A DNA stretch of 8,713 nt from an uncultured Bacteroidales bacterium (GCA_937915475.1 CALGIR010000170.1:1-8713); one strand, 5' to 3'. Positions 1 through 7,909 are shown, counted from the first letter of the stretch. Notes: generated by a model not told the origin, from the sequence alone. Translations and numbers: made by a program.

Positions 1-2530
1 GTTTGGAGAATGGCCAATGGGAATTGCTTATTTTTTTAAGGTCTTCTAGGGGGTCAGCTGCATTAAACTTTACATTCAGGCTGTCCATTTGTAATTTCAA
101 TGGCATAGTACCAGATAATTCTATTTTTCCGCTATCCTGCGGAACAACGAGGGCATCAACTTTTAGCTTATCGTCATCAAGATTAAATGTCCCATCAAAT
201 TGGGTGAATTTATAATTGCTCATAACAGCATTATCAACCCCAAACTCTCCCGCCATTTTTGGGTTGCTGGCATCGCCCGAAAGGTTCAATTTTAAATTGA
301 ATAAACCGGAGGCATCCATGTCCCTGCCGCTCATTTCGGCTAATTCCGCAAGGTCAATTCTTGAAATTTCGAGCGTAAAATCTTCTACTCCGTTACGTCG
401 AATGGCACCATCTGCTTTTATGATTTGTGCGCTATCGGTTGAACTTGTTGCAAAAATAAAATTGTTGACAGTGTAACTCTCGGGCGCAATTTTGAGGCTT
501 GCCGGAGGCGATTGCAATGCCCAATGCTGATTTTTATAATCAAGGATTAGGTCAGCAAGGGTAATGCTCAGAACTTCTCCCGGAACAATTCCTGCTTTGA
601 TGCTGGTGCTTAACTCAGGGTTGTTAATTCGGCCATCCACAAGAATGGAATCCATGCTGGCATCCACATTCATAACAATAGAGTCCAGATTTATGGCATT
701 ACTGCGTAGGTTCAATGCCTGCATGTTTAGCTGGGCAGTGGTATCTGCGCCAACAATAAGAGCTTGGGCATTCACATTTATACTGTCCACCCTATAACCG
801 GGATAGGTGGTTTGTGCAAGATGCAAGTTCGTTTGTAAACTCAGGGAATCAAGTGTGCCACGTATAGATGCAAGGATAACCCCGCTGGTTTGAAGTGAAT
901 CTAATGGAATAAAGGCCTTGAATTCCTCCAATCCGCTGAACTGCGCTTTTAAATCCATAGCCGAACGACCTTTCATACTATAGTTGCCATGAGCATTTAA
1001 AACAACAGATTCTGTAAGCAGCAGCAGTGAGTCTATGGTAATGTTCTGGTTGCTGTACTTCGCGTTAGCAAATAGGGTATCCACTTCTATTTGGGCAACA
1101 GTGGAGTTTTTCACCATTAGGTTGGCGGTTAATGCCAGTTTTTCAGGGTCGAAACTGCTACCACTAATGTTTGCCACCATATTGAAGGACGATTGCAGGC
1201 TGTCGTTTCCCGTGATGGCTGCTATATTGAACTTTTGTGTGGTAAGTTTTATCTGATAGGTAGGATTGGTTTGTATTTGTTGAATTTTGGGTAGTAGTTC
1301 AAACTCGCCAAAATCACCCTTGCCACTTGCAAATCCTGAAAGGTTACCTTGGTTAAGATTAAAGTTCACTACGAGTTTATCAACAGGGCGTTCCTGTAGC
1401 ATCAAATCCTTAAAATCGGTAGTTAAATTTATTTTTGCTGTTGCCAGATCGGTTCCATGTCCGTTAACTTTAAGTTTACCGTTTATTAGATATTTTAACT
1501 CTGGATTATTCAACCAGTAGGCTAGGTCGATTTTTTCGAGGGTTCCGTCAATTGAATATTCTAATTCTGTATTCTCGGGATTGAAGATAAAAGCATATAG
1601 ATTTTCCGAAATCAAATCGAAGTAGATTTTTTGACCTTTGTCTTCAACCTGAATAATCGCCTTAACCCCTTCGTTGTGTAAGTTTGCTTGGAGCGTGAAT
1701 ATCGGCGTTGCTGGAAGATGAAAGTCGGGCAGCACAAACTCAAACTCGCTCAATTTTATTGGTGCACTTTTAAAGTTGGCATTACCTTTACGGTTGGGCG
1801 TCTCTGCATAATCAGCCTCGCCTTGCAATTGGTTTTTGGTTGTTTTAAGTACAAAATCTTTTAAAACGATGGATTCTCTGTCGCGTTTGAGGTTGAAGAC
1901 TAATTTTTCGAGCGAAATGGCCGGATGCTGAGCATTGAACGAAAATTCATCCACTCCCAAAATCTGAGCATCAGCACTATATGAGCCGGAAAGTATTATC
2001 TTAAGTTGTCTAATTTCACGGGGGATAAGGCTGTCCAGTGAATTGATGTGAATAGTTCCATCTGCAAGTTGGAATTTGGCAAGATTAATGGCAAAATTGC
2101 TTGTGGTTGTGTCGATTTCCGTTGTGTTAGCTGATGGTTTAATTAGCTGCTGAACATTCCAAGTGGAATCATTAATTTGCTTTAGGAAGATGCGAGGGTG
2201 GCTCAATAGGACGTTGCGCACATCAAGCTTTCCGCCAATTAGTGGCAATAAATTATAGGCTGCGCTAATTTCCTCAAAATAGCCAATAGTATCACCTTCA
2301 TGGGTAATAAGTAGGTTTTTAAGGCTTATTCCTGTGAAGAAATTTCCGTTAATTTCACCTAAAGTCAGTTCGCCATTTATAAATGTGTTGGCTTGCTTTT
2401 CGGCAAAAGATGCAATTTTTTTCTTTACAAAGGAGGTTTGGATTAACAGGGCTATCAGTAGCAATAAAGTCACTATACCAAGGATTATCCATCCGAGTAT
2501 TTTTAAGGTATATGTTATGACTTTTCTCAT
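1..2530 (-). CDS. TamB/AsmA-like translocation and assembly protein, N-terminal part (cut by left edge)
   Basis: Reading the minus strand from the ATG at 2530-2528 gives 843 codons with no stop, and the frame is still open at the left edge. The product starts MRKVITYTLKILGW and has one strong transmembrane segment at about residues 8-31, followed by TSFVKKKIASFAEKQANTFI and a domain containing GELTLGEINGNFFTGISLKNL. This is the usual opening of TamB/AsmA-like proteins: an inner-membrane anchor, then a long periplasmic repeat of beta strands. The rest is rich in short alternating hydrophobic strands with N, D, S and T. In Bacteroidota such proteins are commonly around 1,500 residues, so the C-terminal TamB (DUF490) domain should lie outside the window. 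The start is 25 bases after the stop of the upstream Omp85 gene, behind an A-rich leader, which indicates co-transcription. TamB-like proteins are thought to bridge the periplasm for lipid transport or outer-membrane assembly alongside an Omp85 partner. The family call is firm from architecture and context; the exact substrate is not known. Confidence 0.85.
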   Translation of the reverse strand, partial: MRKVITYTLKILGWIILGIVTLLLLIALLIQTSFVKKKIASFAEKQANTFINGELTLGEINGNFFTGISLKNLLITHEGDTIGYFEEISAAYNLLPLIGGKLDVRNVLLSHPRIFLKQINDSTWNVQQLIKPSANTTEIDTTTSNFAINLAKFQLADGTIHINSLDSLIPREIRQLKIILSGSYSADAQILGVDEFSFNAQHPAISLEKLVFNLKRDRESIVLKDFVLKTTKNQLQGEADYAETPNRKGNANFKSAPIKLSEFEFVLPDFHLPATPIFTLQANLHNEGVKAIIQVEDKGQKIYFDLISENLYAFIFNPENTELEYSIDGTLEKIDLAYWLNNPELKYLINGKLKVNGHGTDLATAKINLTTDFKDLMLQERPVDKLVVNFNLNQGNLSGFASGKGDFGEFELLPKIQQIQTNPTYQIKLTTQKFNIAAITGNDSLQSSFNMVANISGSSFDPEKLALTANLMVKNSTVAQIEVDTLFANAKYSNQNITIDSLLLLTESVVLNAHGNYSMKGRSAMDLKAQFSGLEEFKAFIPLDSLQTSGVILASIRGTLDSLSLQTNLHLAQTTYPGYRVDSINVNAQALIVGADTTAQLNMQALNLRSNAINLDSIVMNVDASMDSILVDGRINNPELSTSIKAGIVPGEVLSITLADLILDYKNQHWALQSPPASLKIAPESYTVNNFIFATSSTDSAQIIKADGAIRRNGVEDFTLEISRIDLAELAEMSGRDMDASGLFNLKLNLSGDASNPKMAGEFGVDNAVMSNYKFTQFDGTFNLDDDKLKVDALVVPQDSGKIELSGTMPLKLQMDSLNVKFNAADPLEDLKKISNSHWPFSK

Positions 2531-2555
2531 TTAAGTTTTTCTTATTATAATTAGT

Positions 2556-4391
2556 TCAAAAGGCTTGTCCAACACTAATAAAGAATTGCGGTCTCTTTTT
2601 TTTATTCCATACAGGAAATCCAACATCAAAACGTACCGGCCCAATGGGTGTTTTAATACGAAGTCCTGGCCCCACGGCATAAGCAAGTTCATTTAAATGA
2701 TAGGAGTATTCTTGTAGCCAAGTATTCCCAACATCTACAAAAGCCACAGCACTCAGGCGCCAGAACAAGGGAAACCGAACCTCTAAACTAGTTTCAAGCA
2801 TACTGCTTCCGCCTCTGGGGCTGATTTTATTCTGGAGGAAGCACCTCTGTGCGCGGTTCCATCCTCGCACCGAGGTGCTTCCTCCAGAATAAAATCTATC
2901 TTCCACAGGAATAAATTTGCTGAAATCGGATGAGTTGATTCCTCCTGCCATTAGTTTAAAGGCAAGAGTAAAACTTCCTATTTGTTGATAGGTACGAAAG
3001 GTAGCCCATAAACGGGTATAGCTGAAATCGCCACCAAAAATATATCCGTTCATCTTAAAGGCCAATGATACATTGCTTCCCTTTGTTGGAGAAAATTGGG
3101 GTCTTGAGTTATCAAAACTCGTACCTAGGATAACTCCTGATTTGTTGTATGGGAATTTATCGGAGGTTTGTTCTATGAAATCTGGGTCGTTGGGTTCTAT
3201 GGTTTGTTCTACATTTTCAAAGTAATAGGTGAATAGGCCATTCCATCGTGGGATAAATTCGTAACCAAGGGGCACTTTCAAACCATAAGTTTTGGTGTCG
3301 TATCCGGGTTCTTTGGTGCGGTTTAGGTAGGGGTTAAGCTCAATTGTGCTGCGAGCGCTAAAAAAACGGGGTTGAATCCAGCGTAAACTCACCGAATAAG
3401 GGAGTATTTCGGAATGTTTTACCTGTAAGTTAAGGCGTCGTGCATCACCTAGGAATCCAAGATAGGTGAGGTCTAAAAATGTGCGAAACTTGTCTTCTGT
3501 TCCGTAACCTAGACCTACCCGTGCGTTTAGGCGGGGTGCCTCCTCAACGTAAAGTTTTACAGGTATTGGGTTGCGCAAAGAGTCTTTGCCCATTTGTGGC
3601 AATACCGAAACCACACGGAACATCTGTAAAAAGTAGAGGTTTTTACGGGTTTTTTCCAATAATGAGCGATTGTAAAGATCTCCTTCTTTATATTTTAGTT
3701 GCTTACGAATAAATTTTTCTGTTACATGCTTATTCCCTTCAATACTAGTGGAACCAATGTATGACAATTGCCCTGGATTGATAAGATAATGAATACCAGT
3801 AAGGCGCTGAGTAGGGCGGAGGTATAGATCGTAAGAAGAAGAGGCATAGGCATAGCCCATGTTTTTGAAGGCATTTTCTATTATCATGATGTCGTCCATC
3901 AGTGCATCGTCTCTAAAGCGGTTGCCTTGGGCTAGATTGATTTTGCGCAAAACCCTTTTAGTGAGGGAATCCATTTTAACATTATTGGCCTCGCTAGTCA
4001 ATTCAAAGCTAATACTGTCAATAACTACTGGTTTGCCCTCTTCTATCTCAATGGTAAGCTTTATGGTTTCTTTCTTTTTGTTAATTTCCAACGGTCGAAG
4101 GTTAACACTGACATCAAGGAACCCCTCCGACTGATAAACGCGCTTTAATCTTTCTAGATCAAGATTTATCAGTTCATTGCTATATAGATGGGGTTCTTTC
4201 CTGATAATTGTTTTTTGGAACCATGAAACTTCTTTCATGGCCATGCGCTCCAAAAGAAAATCTTTATTGAGCGTTTTGTTACCCTTAAAGCTTATTTTAC
4301 GTATTTCATAATTGTTCTGAGCAAGAAGCAATACAGGTTGAACGCAAAAGAGTGCGGATACAAAAATAAAGCGTAATAAGTATTTTAACAT
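2556..4391 (-). CDS. Omp85-family outer-membrane assembly protein (TamA/BamA-like), 611 aa
   Basis: This is a complete gene, from ATG at 4391-4389 to TGA at 2558-2556. Residues 1-25 form a signal peptide ending LLLAQ. Residues about 28-283 look like three POTRA repeats (YEIRKISFKGNKTL, then VVIDSISFEL, then LSYIGSTSIEGNKHV), and about 287-611 form the barrel. Barrel hallmarks are RFYSGGSTSVRGW (residues 499-511, with the loop-6 VRGW at 508-511), YAVGPGLRIKTPIGPVRFDVG near the end, and a terminal phenylalanine (GQAF), the usual C-terminal signal of barrel proteins. The length is short for BamA (usually five POTRAs) and fits TamA. With the TamB-like gene directly downstream, a TamA/TamB-type pair is the likeliest reading. 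An oddity: residues 516-523 (RCFLQNKI) follow VRGW where homologues usually have L-G-P, and they are encoded by an inverted copy of the DNA for RFYSGG (2823-2896). If that is real, the loop-6 tip is altered and gains Cys517. Confidence 0.9.
   Translation of the reverse strand: MLKYLLRFIFVSALFCVQPVLLLAQNNYEIRKISFKGNKTLNKDFLLERMAMKEVSWFQKTIIRKEPHLYSNELINLDLERLKRVYQSEGFLDVSVNLRPLEINKKKETIKLTIEIEEGKPVVIDSISFELTSEANNVKMDSLTKRVLRKINLAQGNRFRDDALMDDIMIIENAFKNMGYAYASSSYDLYLRPTQRLTGIHYLINPGQLSYIGSTSIEGNKHVTEKFIRKQLKYKEGDLYNRSLLEKTRKNLYFLQMFRVVSVLPQMGKDSLRNPIPVKLYVEEAPRLNARVGLGYGTEDKFRTFLDLTYLGFLGDARRLNLQVKHSEILPYSVSLRWIQPRFFSARSTIELNPYLNRTKEPGYDTKTYGLKVPLGYEFIPRWNGLFTYYFENVEQTIEPNDPDFIEQTSDKFPYNKSGVILGTSFDNSRPQFSPTKGSNVSLAFKMNGYIFGGDFSYTRLWATFRTYQQIGSFTLAFKLMAGGINSSDFSKFIPVEDRFYSGGSTSVRGWNRAQRCFLQNKISPRGGSSMLETSLEVRFPLFWRLSAVAFVDVGNTWLQEYSYHLNELAYAVGPGLRIKTPIGPVRFDVGFPVWNKKKRPQFFISVGQAF
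2823..2896. repeat. 31-bp inverted repeat inside the Omp85 gene (loop-6 coding region)
   Basis: The left arm 2823-2853 and right arm 2866-2896 are reverse complements at 30 of 31 positions, separated by a 12-base loop (2854-2865). The outer 24 bases of each arm match perfectly; the only mismatch pairs 2848 with 2871. On the coding strand the right arm encodes residues 499-509 (RFYSGG through the R of VRGW) and the left arm encodes residues 514-523 (the RCFLQNKI region). The structure sits in the middle of a coding sequence and no T-run follows it, so it is not a terminator. Confidence 0.9.
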
Positions 4392-4902
4392 GTGTGGCTG
4401 TTAGGTGCTGTATAAACATTTTTTTTATCCAAAAAGTTGTATTTAATCACCGTGGCTGCTATAATAATTTAAAATTCCAATCTCCTATATGATAATAGCC
4501 GTTCATTATTGCAGATTTTTTTGAGGTAATGATGTCAGATCATTCCATATATTTTATTTTTCCTCCTGCAAGCAAAGGAAAACATTGTACTGGCATCTTC
4601 AAATTTAAGCCTTTTTATCCTTAACTTTCTGTTTTATAGGGATATAATTTCTTAAAAAGAAATAAAAAACAGATGTGGCAATGGAGAACTAAAAACTATT
4701 GTATACACCTTTAATATCTGAGTTTATAAAAACAACGTATGTCCTGAACCTGGTCTATGGGAACTAGAGTCGGGCTTTATGAGAAAACTGGGAAGGATGT
4801 AAGAAAAGCAGGCAGTAAAAGACACTTCTTTTACAAGGACAGCAAGAGTTAATGCTACAACTGTGAGTTTAGCTCATCAAATTAGGCTTTTTTACAATTA
4901 AG
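4392..4902. other. Gene-poor intergenic region between the Omp85 gene and copA (511 bp)
   Basis: No convincing coding sequence, tRNA or terminator is seen. Both flanking genes are on the minus strand, so this holds the downstream end of copA and the leader and promoter of the Omp85-TamB operon. A TAAATTTG (minus, 4607-4600) matches the Bacteroidota -7 pattern TAnnTTTG but has no clear -33 partner and lies about 210 bases before the Omp85 start, so it is only a weak promoter candidate. An AT-rich interrupted inverted repeat lies at 4629-4672 (CTGTTTT pairing with AAAACAG, enclosing ATTTCTT pairing with AAGAAAT). Base composition is uneven: 4621-4740 is about 24% G+C by count, while 4741-4800 is about 48%. 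A plus-strand ATG frame at 4757-4852 would give 31 residues, too short and without recognisable similarity to call a gene. Confidence 0.6.
4629..4672. repeat. AT-rich interrupted inverted repeat in the intergenic region
   Basis: The outer arms are CTGTTTT (4629-4635) and AAAACAG (4666-4672). The inner arms are ATTTCTT (4647-4653) and AAGAAAT (4657-4663) around a 3-base loop. The two stems are offset by 11 bases on the left and 2 on the right, so any folded structure would be strongly bulged. Such repeats can arise by chance in sequence this AT-rich, and I assign no function. Confidence 0.3.
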
Positions 4903-7122
4903 TTACTGAATGGTAATTTTTCTTAGTCTTAGGCTATTGCTAACAACAGATACTGAGCTTAAGGCCATGGCCATGCCTGCAATCATAGGGTCGAACTGAA
5001 AACCAATAATTGGGTAAAGTATCCCAGTAGCTAAGGGTATGCCGATAATGTTGTAGATAAATGCCCAGAATAGGTTTTGCCTAACCGTTCGCATGGTAAG
5101 TTTCGAGAGCTTGATGGCTGAGGGTATCTGGTTCAAATCGGAGGACATAAGGGTGATTTTTGCAACATCCATGGCAATATCGGAGCCTTTGCCCATGGCA
5201 ATGCTTATGTCGGCCTGTGCCAGCGCGTGCGAATCGTTTATTCCATCGCCAACCATACCTACTATTTGCCCGTTTTTTTGAAGTTGCTCAACACGCTTTG
5301 CTTTATCGGCGGGGAGCATTGAGGCCGAGTAGTTCTTAATTCCAACCTTATTTGCCACAATACGGGCCGAGCCTTCGTTATCGCCAGTTAGCATAATGGG
5401 TTCAATGCCCATGTCCAAAAGCGATTGGATTGCCCTTTTAGAGGTTTCCTTTATCTTATCTGTAATGGCAAATGCAGCAATCAATTGATTACTGTCGGCA
5501 AGGAGAATGCACGTTTTGCCTTCGGTTTCCCAGCGGTCAATCTGTGCTTTCGCATCATCGGCCATTGCTACGTTTTTCTGAATGATGAGTTCCTCATTGC
5601 CCACATAATAATCCTTACCGTTGATTGATGCTTTTACACCACGGCCCGCAATTGCCTCGAAGTTTGCAATGTTAACCAATTCAGATTTTGCGCTAGCGAG
5701 ATGCGTTGTTATTGCTTGGGCTAATGGGTGTTCCGACTGGTTTTCAATTGCAATAAGTATGCTTTTGTATTCATCCTTGTTCTCAGTTTTCGGATTCCAA
5801 TACTCATCTGTAACCGATGGCTTACCTTCGGTAATTGTTCCAGTTTTGTCGAGCACCACGGTGTTTAGCCTATGAGCAATCTCTAAGCTTTGGGCATCCT
5901 TAATTAGGATATTGTTTTCGGCACCTTTTCCAACGCCAACCATTATGGCCGTTGGTGTAGCAAGGCCAAGTGCACACGGACAAGCAACAGCAAGTACGGT
6001 AACTAGGGCCAAAATACCATGCACAGTTCCTTGCTCTCCACCCAAAATGAACCATGCAACAAAACTCAGAACAGCAATTCCCATAACAACCGGGACAAAT
6101 ATGCCTGCAACCTTATCGGCCAACTTCTGAACTGGAGCTTTGGAGCCTTGTGCTTCTTCTACCATCTGTACTATCCTACTGAGTAGGGTTTCGGAGCCAA
6201 CCTGTTGGGCTTTCACTTTCATCGAGCCTTTTTGGTTAGAGGTCCCTGCGTATACCTTACTTCCTAAAGTTTTTTCGGCGGGCAAGGGTTCACCAGTAAT
6301 GGTGCTTTCGTCAACAAACGAAGAGCCATCAACAACCTCACCATCAACAGGAATTCTGCCTCCGGGTTTTACTAGCACAATTTGACCTTTAATAAGCTCC
6401 GAGATTTTTACCTCCGATAGCTTATCGCCATCAACAACGATTACGGTGTTGGGCTGCAAGCCCATTAGCTTGCGAATTGAAGAGGATGTTTTTCCTTTTG
6501 CCCTTTCTTCAAGCCATTTACCAAGCAAAATAAAGGTTATGATTACTGAAGCCGACTCGAAGTACACATGTGGCTCCAGTCCTCGGCTTAGCCAAAACTC
6601 TGGGTAAAATGTATTAAAAAGGCTAAAGAAATATGCAATGCCAGTACTGAGCGCAACCAGAGTATCCATGTTGGCCTTAAAATGGGTAAGCTGCTTGTAT
6701 GCGTTAATAAAAAAACCACGACCAAACCAGAAAATAATGGGGGTTGAGAGGATTAATGATAGGATTGGTGTGTATTGCCACCTCATAAAGAACATTCCCA
6801 TAACAAATACGGGGAGGGTTAGTATGGCTGCCCAAATCATTCGATTAAGCATAATTGCTGATTCGCGATTGCGAATTTTATCGGTTTCCTCCGATTTTCC
6901 CTCTTGGTCAATAAGCAAGTCGTATCCAATGGAGCGGATTACCTGTTGGAGCTGCTGCGGTTTAATTTGCTGCGGGTCAAATACAACCCAAGTAGTTTGG
7001 TTTGCAAGATTAACTCCTACATCTGCTACGCCCTCTTGGCTTTTTAGCATACTTTCTACGCTGGCAGAGCATCCTGCGCATGACATTCCTGTAACTGGAT
7101 AGATATGTTTTTCTGTTTTCAA
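4903..7122 (-). CDS. copA: Copper-translocating P1B-type ATPase (Cu+ exporter), 739 aa
   Basis: This is an inner-membrane pump that uses ATP to export Cu+ from the cytoplasm. The landmarks are in order. One N-terminal HMA metal-binding domain contains GMSCAGC (Cys15 and Cys18). The actuator loop has TGE at 276-278. The membrane metal site is CPC at 381-383. The phosphorylated aspartate is Asp425 in DKTGTIT. The nucleotide domain has HP at 465-466 in SEHPLAQA, TGD at 579-581 and GDGIND at 625-630. The last two membrane helices carry Tyr690-Asn691 and MxxSS at 719-723, which mark the Cu+-specific P1B-1 subgroup. The length is typical for a one-HMA CopA. The start is TTG at 7122-7120: an in-frame stop lies five codons upstream (7137-7135), no ATG lies between, and the next ATG (Met13) would cut into the HMA motif. 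An AAAAGG ribosome-binding site precedes the TTG. No copper regulator or chaperone gene is present in the window. Confidence 0.96.
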   Translation of the reverse strand: MKTEKHIYPVTGMSCAGCSASVESMLKSQEGVADVGVNLANQTTWVVFDPQQIKPQQLQQVIRSIGYDLLIDQEGKSEETDKIRNRESAIMLNRMIWAAILTLPVFVMGMFFMRWQYTPILSLILSTPIIFWFGRGFFINAYKQLTHFKANMDTLVALSTGIAYFFSLFNTFYPEFWLSRGLEPHVYFESASVIITFILLGKWLEERAKGKTSSSIRKLMGLQPNTVIVVDGDKLSEVKISELIKGQIVLVKPGGRIPVDGEVVDGSSFVDESTITGEPLPAEKTLGSKVYAGTSNQKGSMKVKAQQVGSETLLSRIVQMVEEAQGSKAPVQKLADKVAGIFVPVVMGIAVLSFVAWFILGGEQGTVHGILALVTVLAVACPCALGLATPTAIMVGVGKGAENNILIKDAQSLEIAHRLNTVVLDKTGTITEGKPSVTDEYWNPKTENKDEYKSILIAIENQSEHPLAQAITTHLASAKSELVNIANFEAIAGRGVKASINGKDYYVGNEELIIQKNVAMADDAKAQIDRWETEGKTCILLADSNQLIAAFAITDKIKETSKRAIQSLLDMGIEPIMLTGDNEGSARIVANKVGIKNYSASMLPADKAKRVEQLQKNGQIVGMVGDGINDSHALAQADISIAMGKGSDIAMDVAKITLMSSDLNQIPSAIKLSKLTMRTVRQNLFWAFIYNIIGIPLATGILYPIIGFQFDPMIAGMAMALSSVSVVSNSLRLRKITIQ

Positions 7123-7130
7123 AGCAAGTA

Positions 7131-7136
7131 CCTTTT
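7131..7136 (-). promoter_or_regulatory. Ribosome-binding site supporting the TTG start of copA
   Basis: AAAAGG on the minus strand lies 8 bases before the TTG at 7122. It is the only Shine-Dalgarno-like sequence in front of any gene start in this window, and it favours the TTG over the ATG at codon 13. Confidence 0.6.
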
Positions 7137-7170
7137 ATTACAAAAACATCAAATGCTTGAAATTGTTTAC

Positions 7171-7208
7171 AAAAAAAACTCCGCAAGTCTATATATGCAA
7201 GCGGAGTT
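7171..7208 (-). terminator. Intrinsic terminator after the nitroreductase gene
   Basis: On the minus strand, AACTCCGC (7208-7201) pairs perfectly with GCGGAGTT (7184-7177) across a 16-base loop and runs straight into a T-tract (7178-7171, the first two bases being within the stem). It begins 23 bases after the stop codon of the nitroreductase gene and ends about 48 bases before the copA start. It should end transcription of the nitroreductase gene, leaving copA on its own short promoter region or on read-through. Confidence 0.85.
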
Positions 7209-7231
7209 ATTAGATTTAACAAACAGTGTGT

Positions 7232-7873
7232 TTATTCAGGATGGTATCCTACCGAATGGCATAGGACTACGTGCTTGTGTTCTGGGAGTTTCATGGTTTT
7301 TTTAAGCTCATCTTTGTCAACAGCTCCTCTTACAACGGCAGCCAAGTTTTCCGAAGTGCAGAAAAGGTAAACGTTTTGAGCAATAAAGGCAGCATCGGCA
7401 GCGGAATACCAGTGCTTTGTTGTTTCGTCCCTATCGCCCATGCGGCTAAAATCGGCTACATATATTAGGTTAACAGGTGCTTCCTTTACAAAGGGCTGAA
7501 GGCCGGTTGCTTCACGAATATCATCTTTCATATATAATTCAAGTTGATTTTCGAGGGCATTGTAAACGTAAACTCCTTTTGATAAGCTGATATATACATC
7601 AATTTCTTGCCAGTTTACTGCACTGGGGGCGGTTTTTAGTCCATCTGCCGGGCGGTTTATGCCATTTGCCGCCCAAAGCAAATTCGATAGGGTTTGTAGC
7701 TCAAGTTCCTTTGATGAAAACTCCCTCGATGTACTTCTCTTTTGTAGGACTTCCATAAGCGGCATTCCTCCATTTTTTTGAGGCTGTGGAAGTTTAATAA
7801 CTGTTTCCTGACTGCATCCTGTAATGTGAAACATAAAGGTAAAAAGGAGAACTTGTGGTAATAAACGTTTCAT
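7232..7873 (-). CDS. Nitroreductase-fold lipoprotein (SagB/nitroreductase-like), 213 aa
   Basis: This is a complete gene from ATG at 7873-7871 to TAA at 7234-7232. Residues 1-19 are a lipoprotein signal peptide with the lipobox ITGC, so Cys20 would be lipidated and the protein would be anchored in the envelope facing the periplasm. The mature part has the nitroreductase opening LQKRSTSREF (an RRSxRxF-type FMN-binding motif), then LSNLLWAANGINRP and a central AADAAFIAQNVYLFC helix. It ends in HKHVVLCHSVGYHPE, which resembles the usual VGYP ending of the family. Family members bind FMN and reduce or oxidise small molecules with NAD(P)H or other donors; the substrate here is unknown. About 210 residues is normal for the family. 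The gene has a -7 box and an overlapping palindrome upstream and a terminator downstream, so it is probably transcribed alone. Periplasmic placement leaves the electron donor unclear. The fold call is firm; the specific reaction is not. Confidence 0.85.
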   Translation of the reverse strand: MKRLLPQVLLFTFMFHITGCSQETVIKLPQPQKNGGMPLMEVLQKRSTSREFSSKELELQTLSNLLWAANGINRPADGLKTAPSAVNWQEIDVYISLSKGVYVYNALENQLELYMKDDIREATGLQPFVKEAPVNLIYVADFSRMGDRDETTKHWYSAADAAFIAQNVYLFCTSENLAAVVRGAVDKDELKKTMKLPEHKHVVLCHSVGYHPE

Positions 7874-7909
7874 AAGGTTAGTGTTTTTGATGTTAGCATT
7901 CCAATTTAC

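Noticed and set aside
3..2534. Several plus-strand frames of 66-86 codons opposite the TamB-like gene
   Set aside because: The opposite strand is one continuous 843-codon frame with a membrane anchor and family-typical composition. The plus-strand frames are short, serine- and leucine-rich shadows.
2823..2896. Inverted repeat as a transcription terminator or an insertion-sequence end
   Set aside because: It lies in the middle of an intact gene, has no T-run, and no transposase or target duplication is nearby. One arm is simply the coding sequence of the conserved barrel motif.
4757..4852. Plus-strand 31-codon frame as a small gene
   Set aside because: There is no ribosome-binding site, no recognised similarity and no conserved context. 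It is kept only as part of the compositional-island finding.
6638..7102. Plus-strand open frame of 154 codons opposite the start of copA
   Set aside because: It is fully antisense to the HMA domain and first membrane helices of a clear CopA, has no recognisable domain, and is explained as a shadow of that coding sequence.
7010..7222. Minus-strand frame of 70 codons overlapping the copA start and the terminator
   Set aside because: It runs through the intrinsic terminator and out of frame into the HMA domain, is rich in R, K and C with no domain pattern, and conflicts with the well-supported copA.
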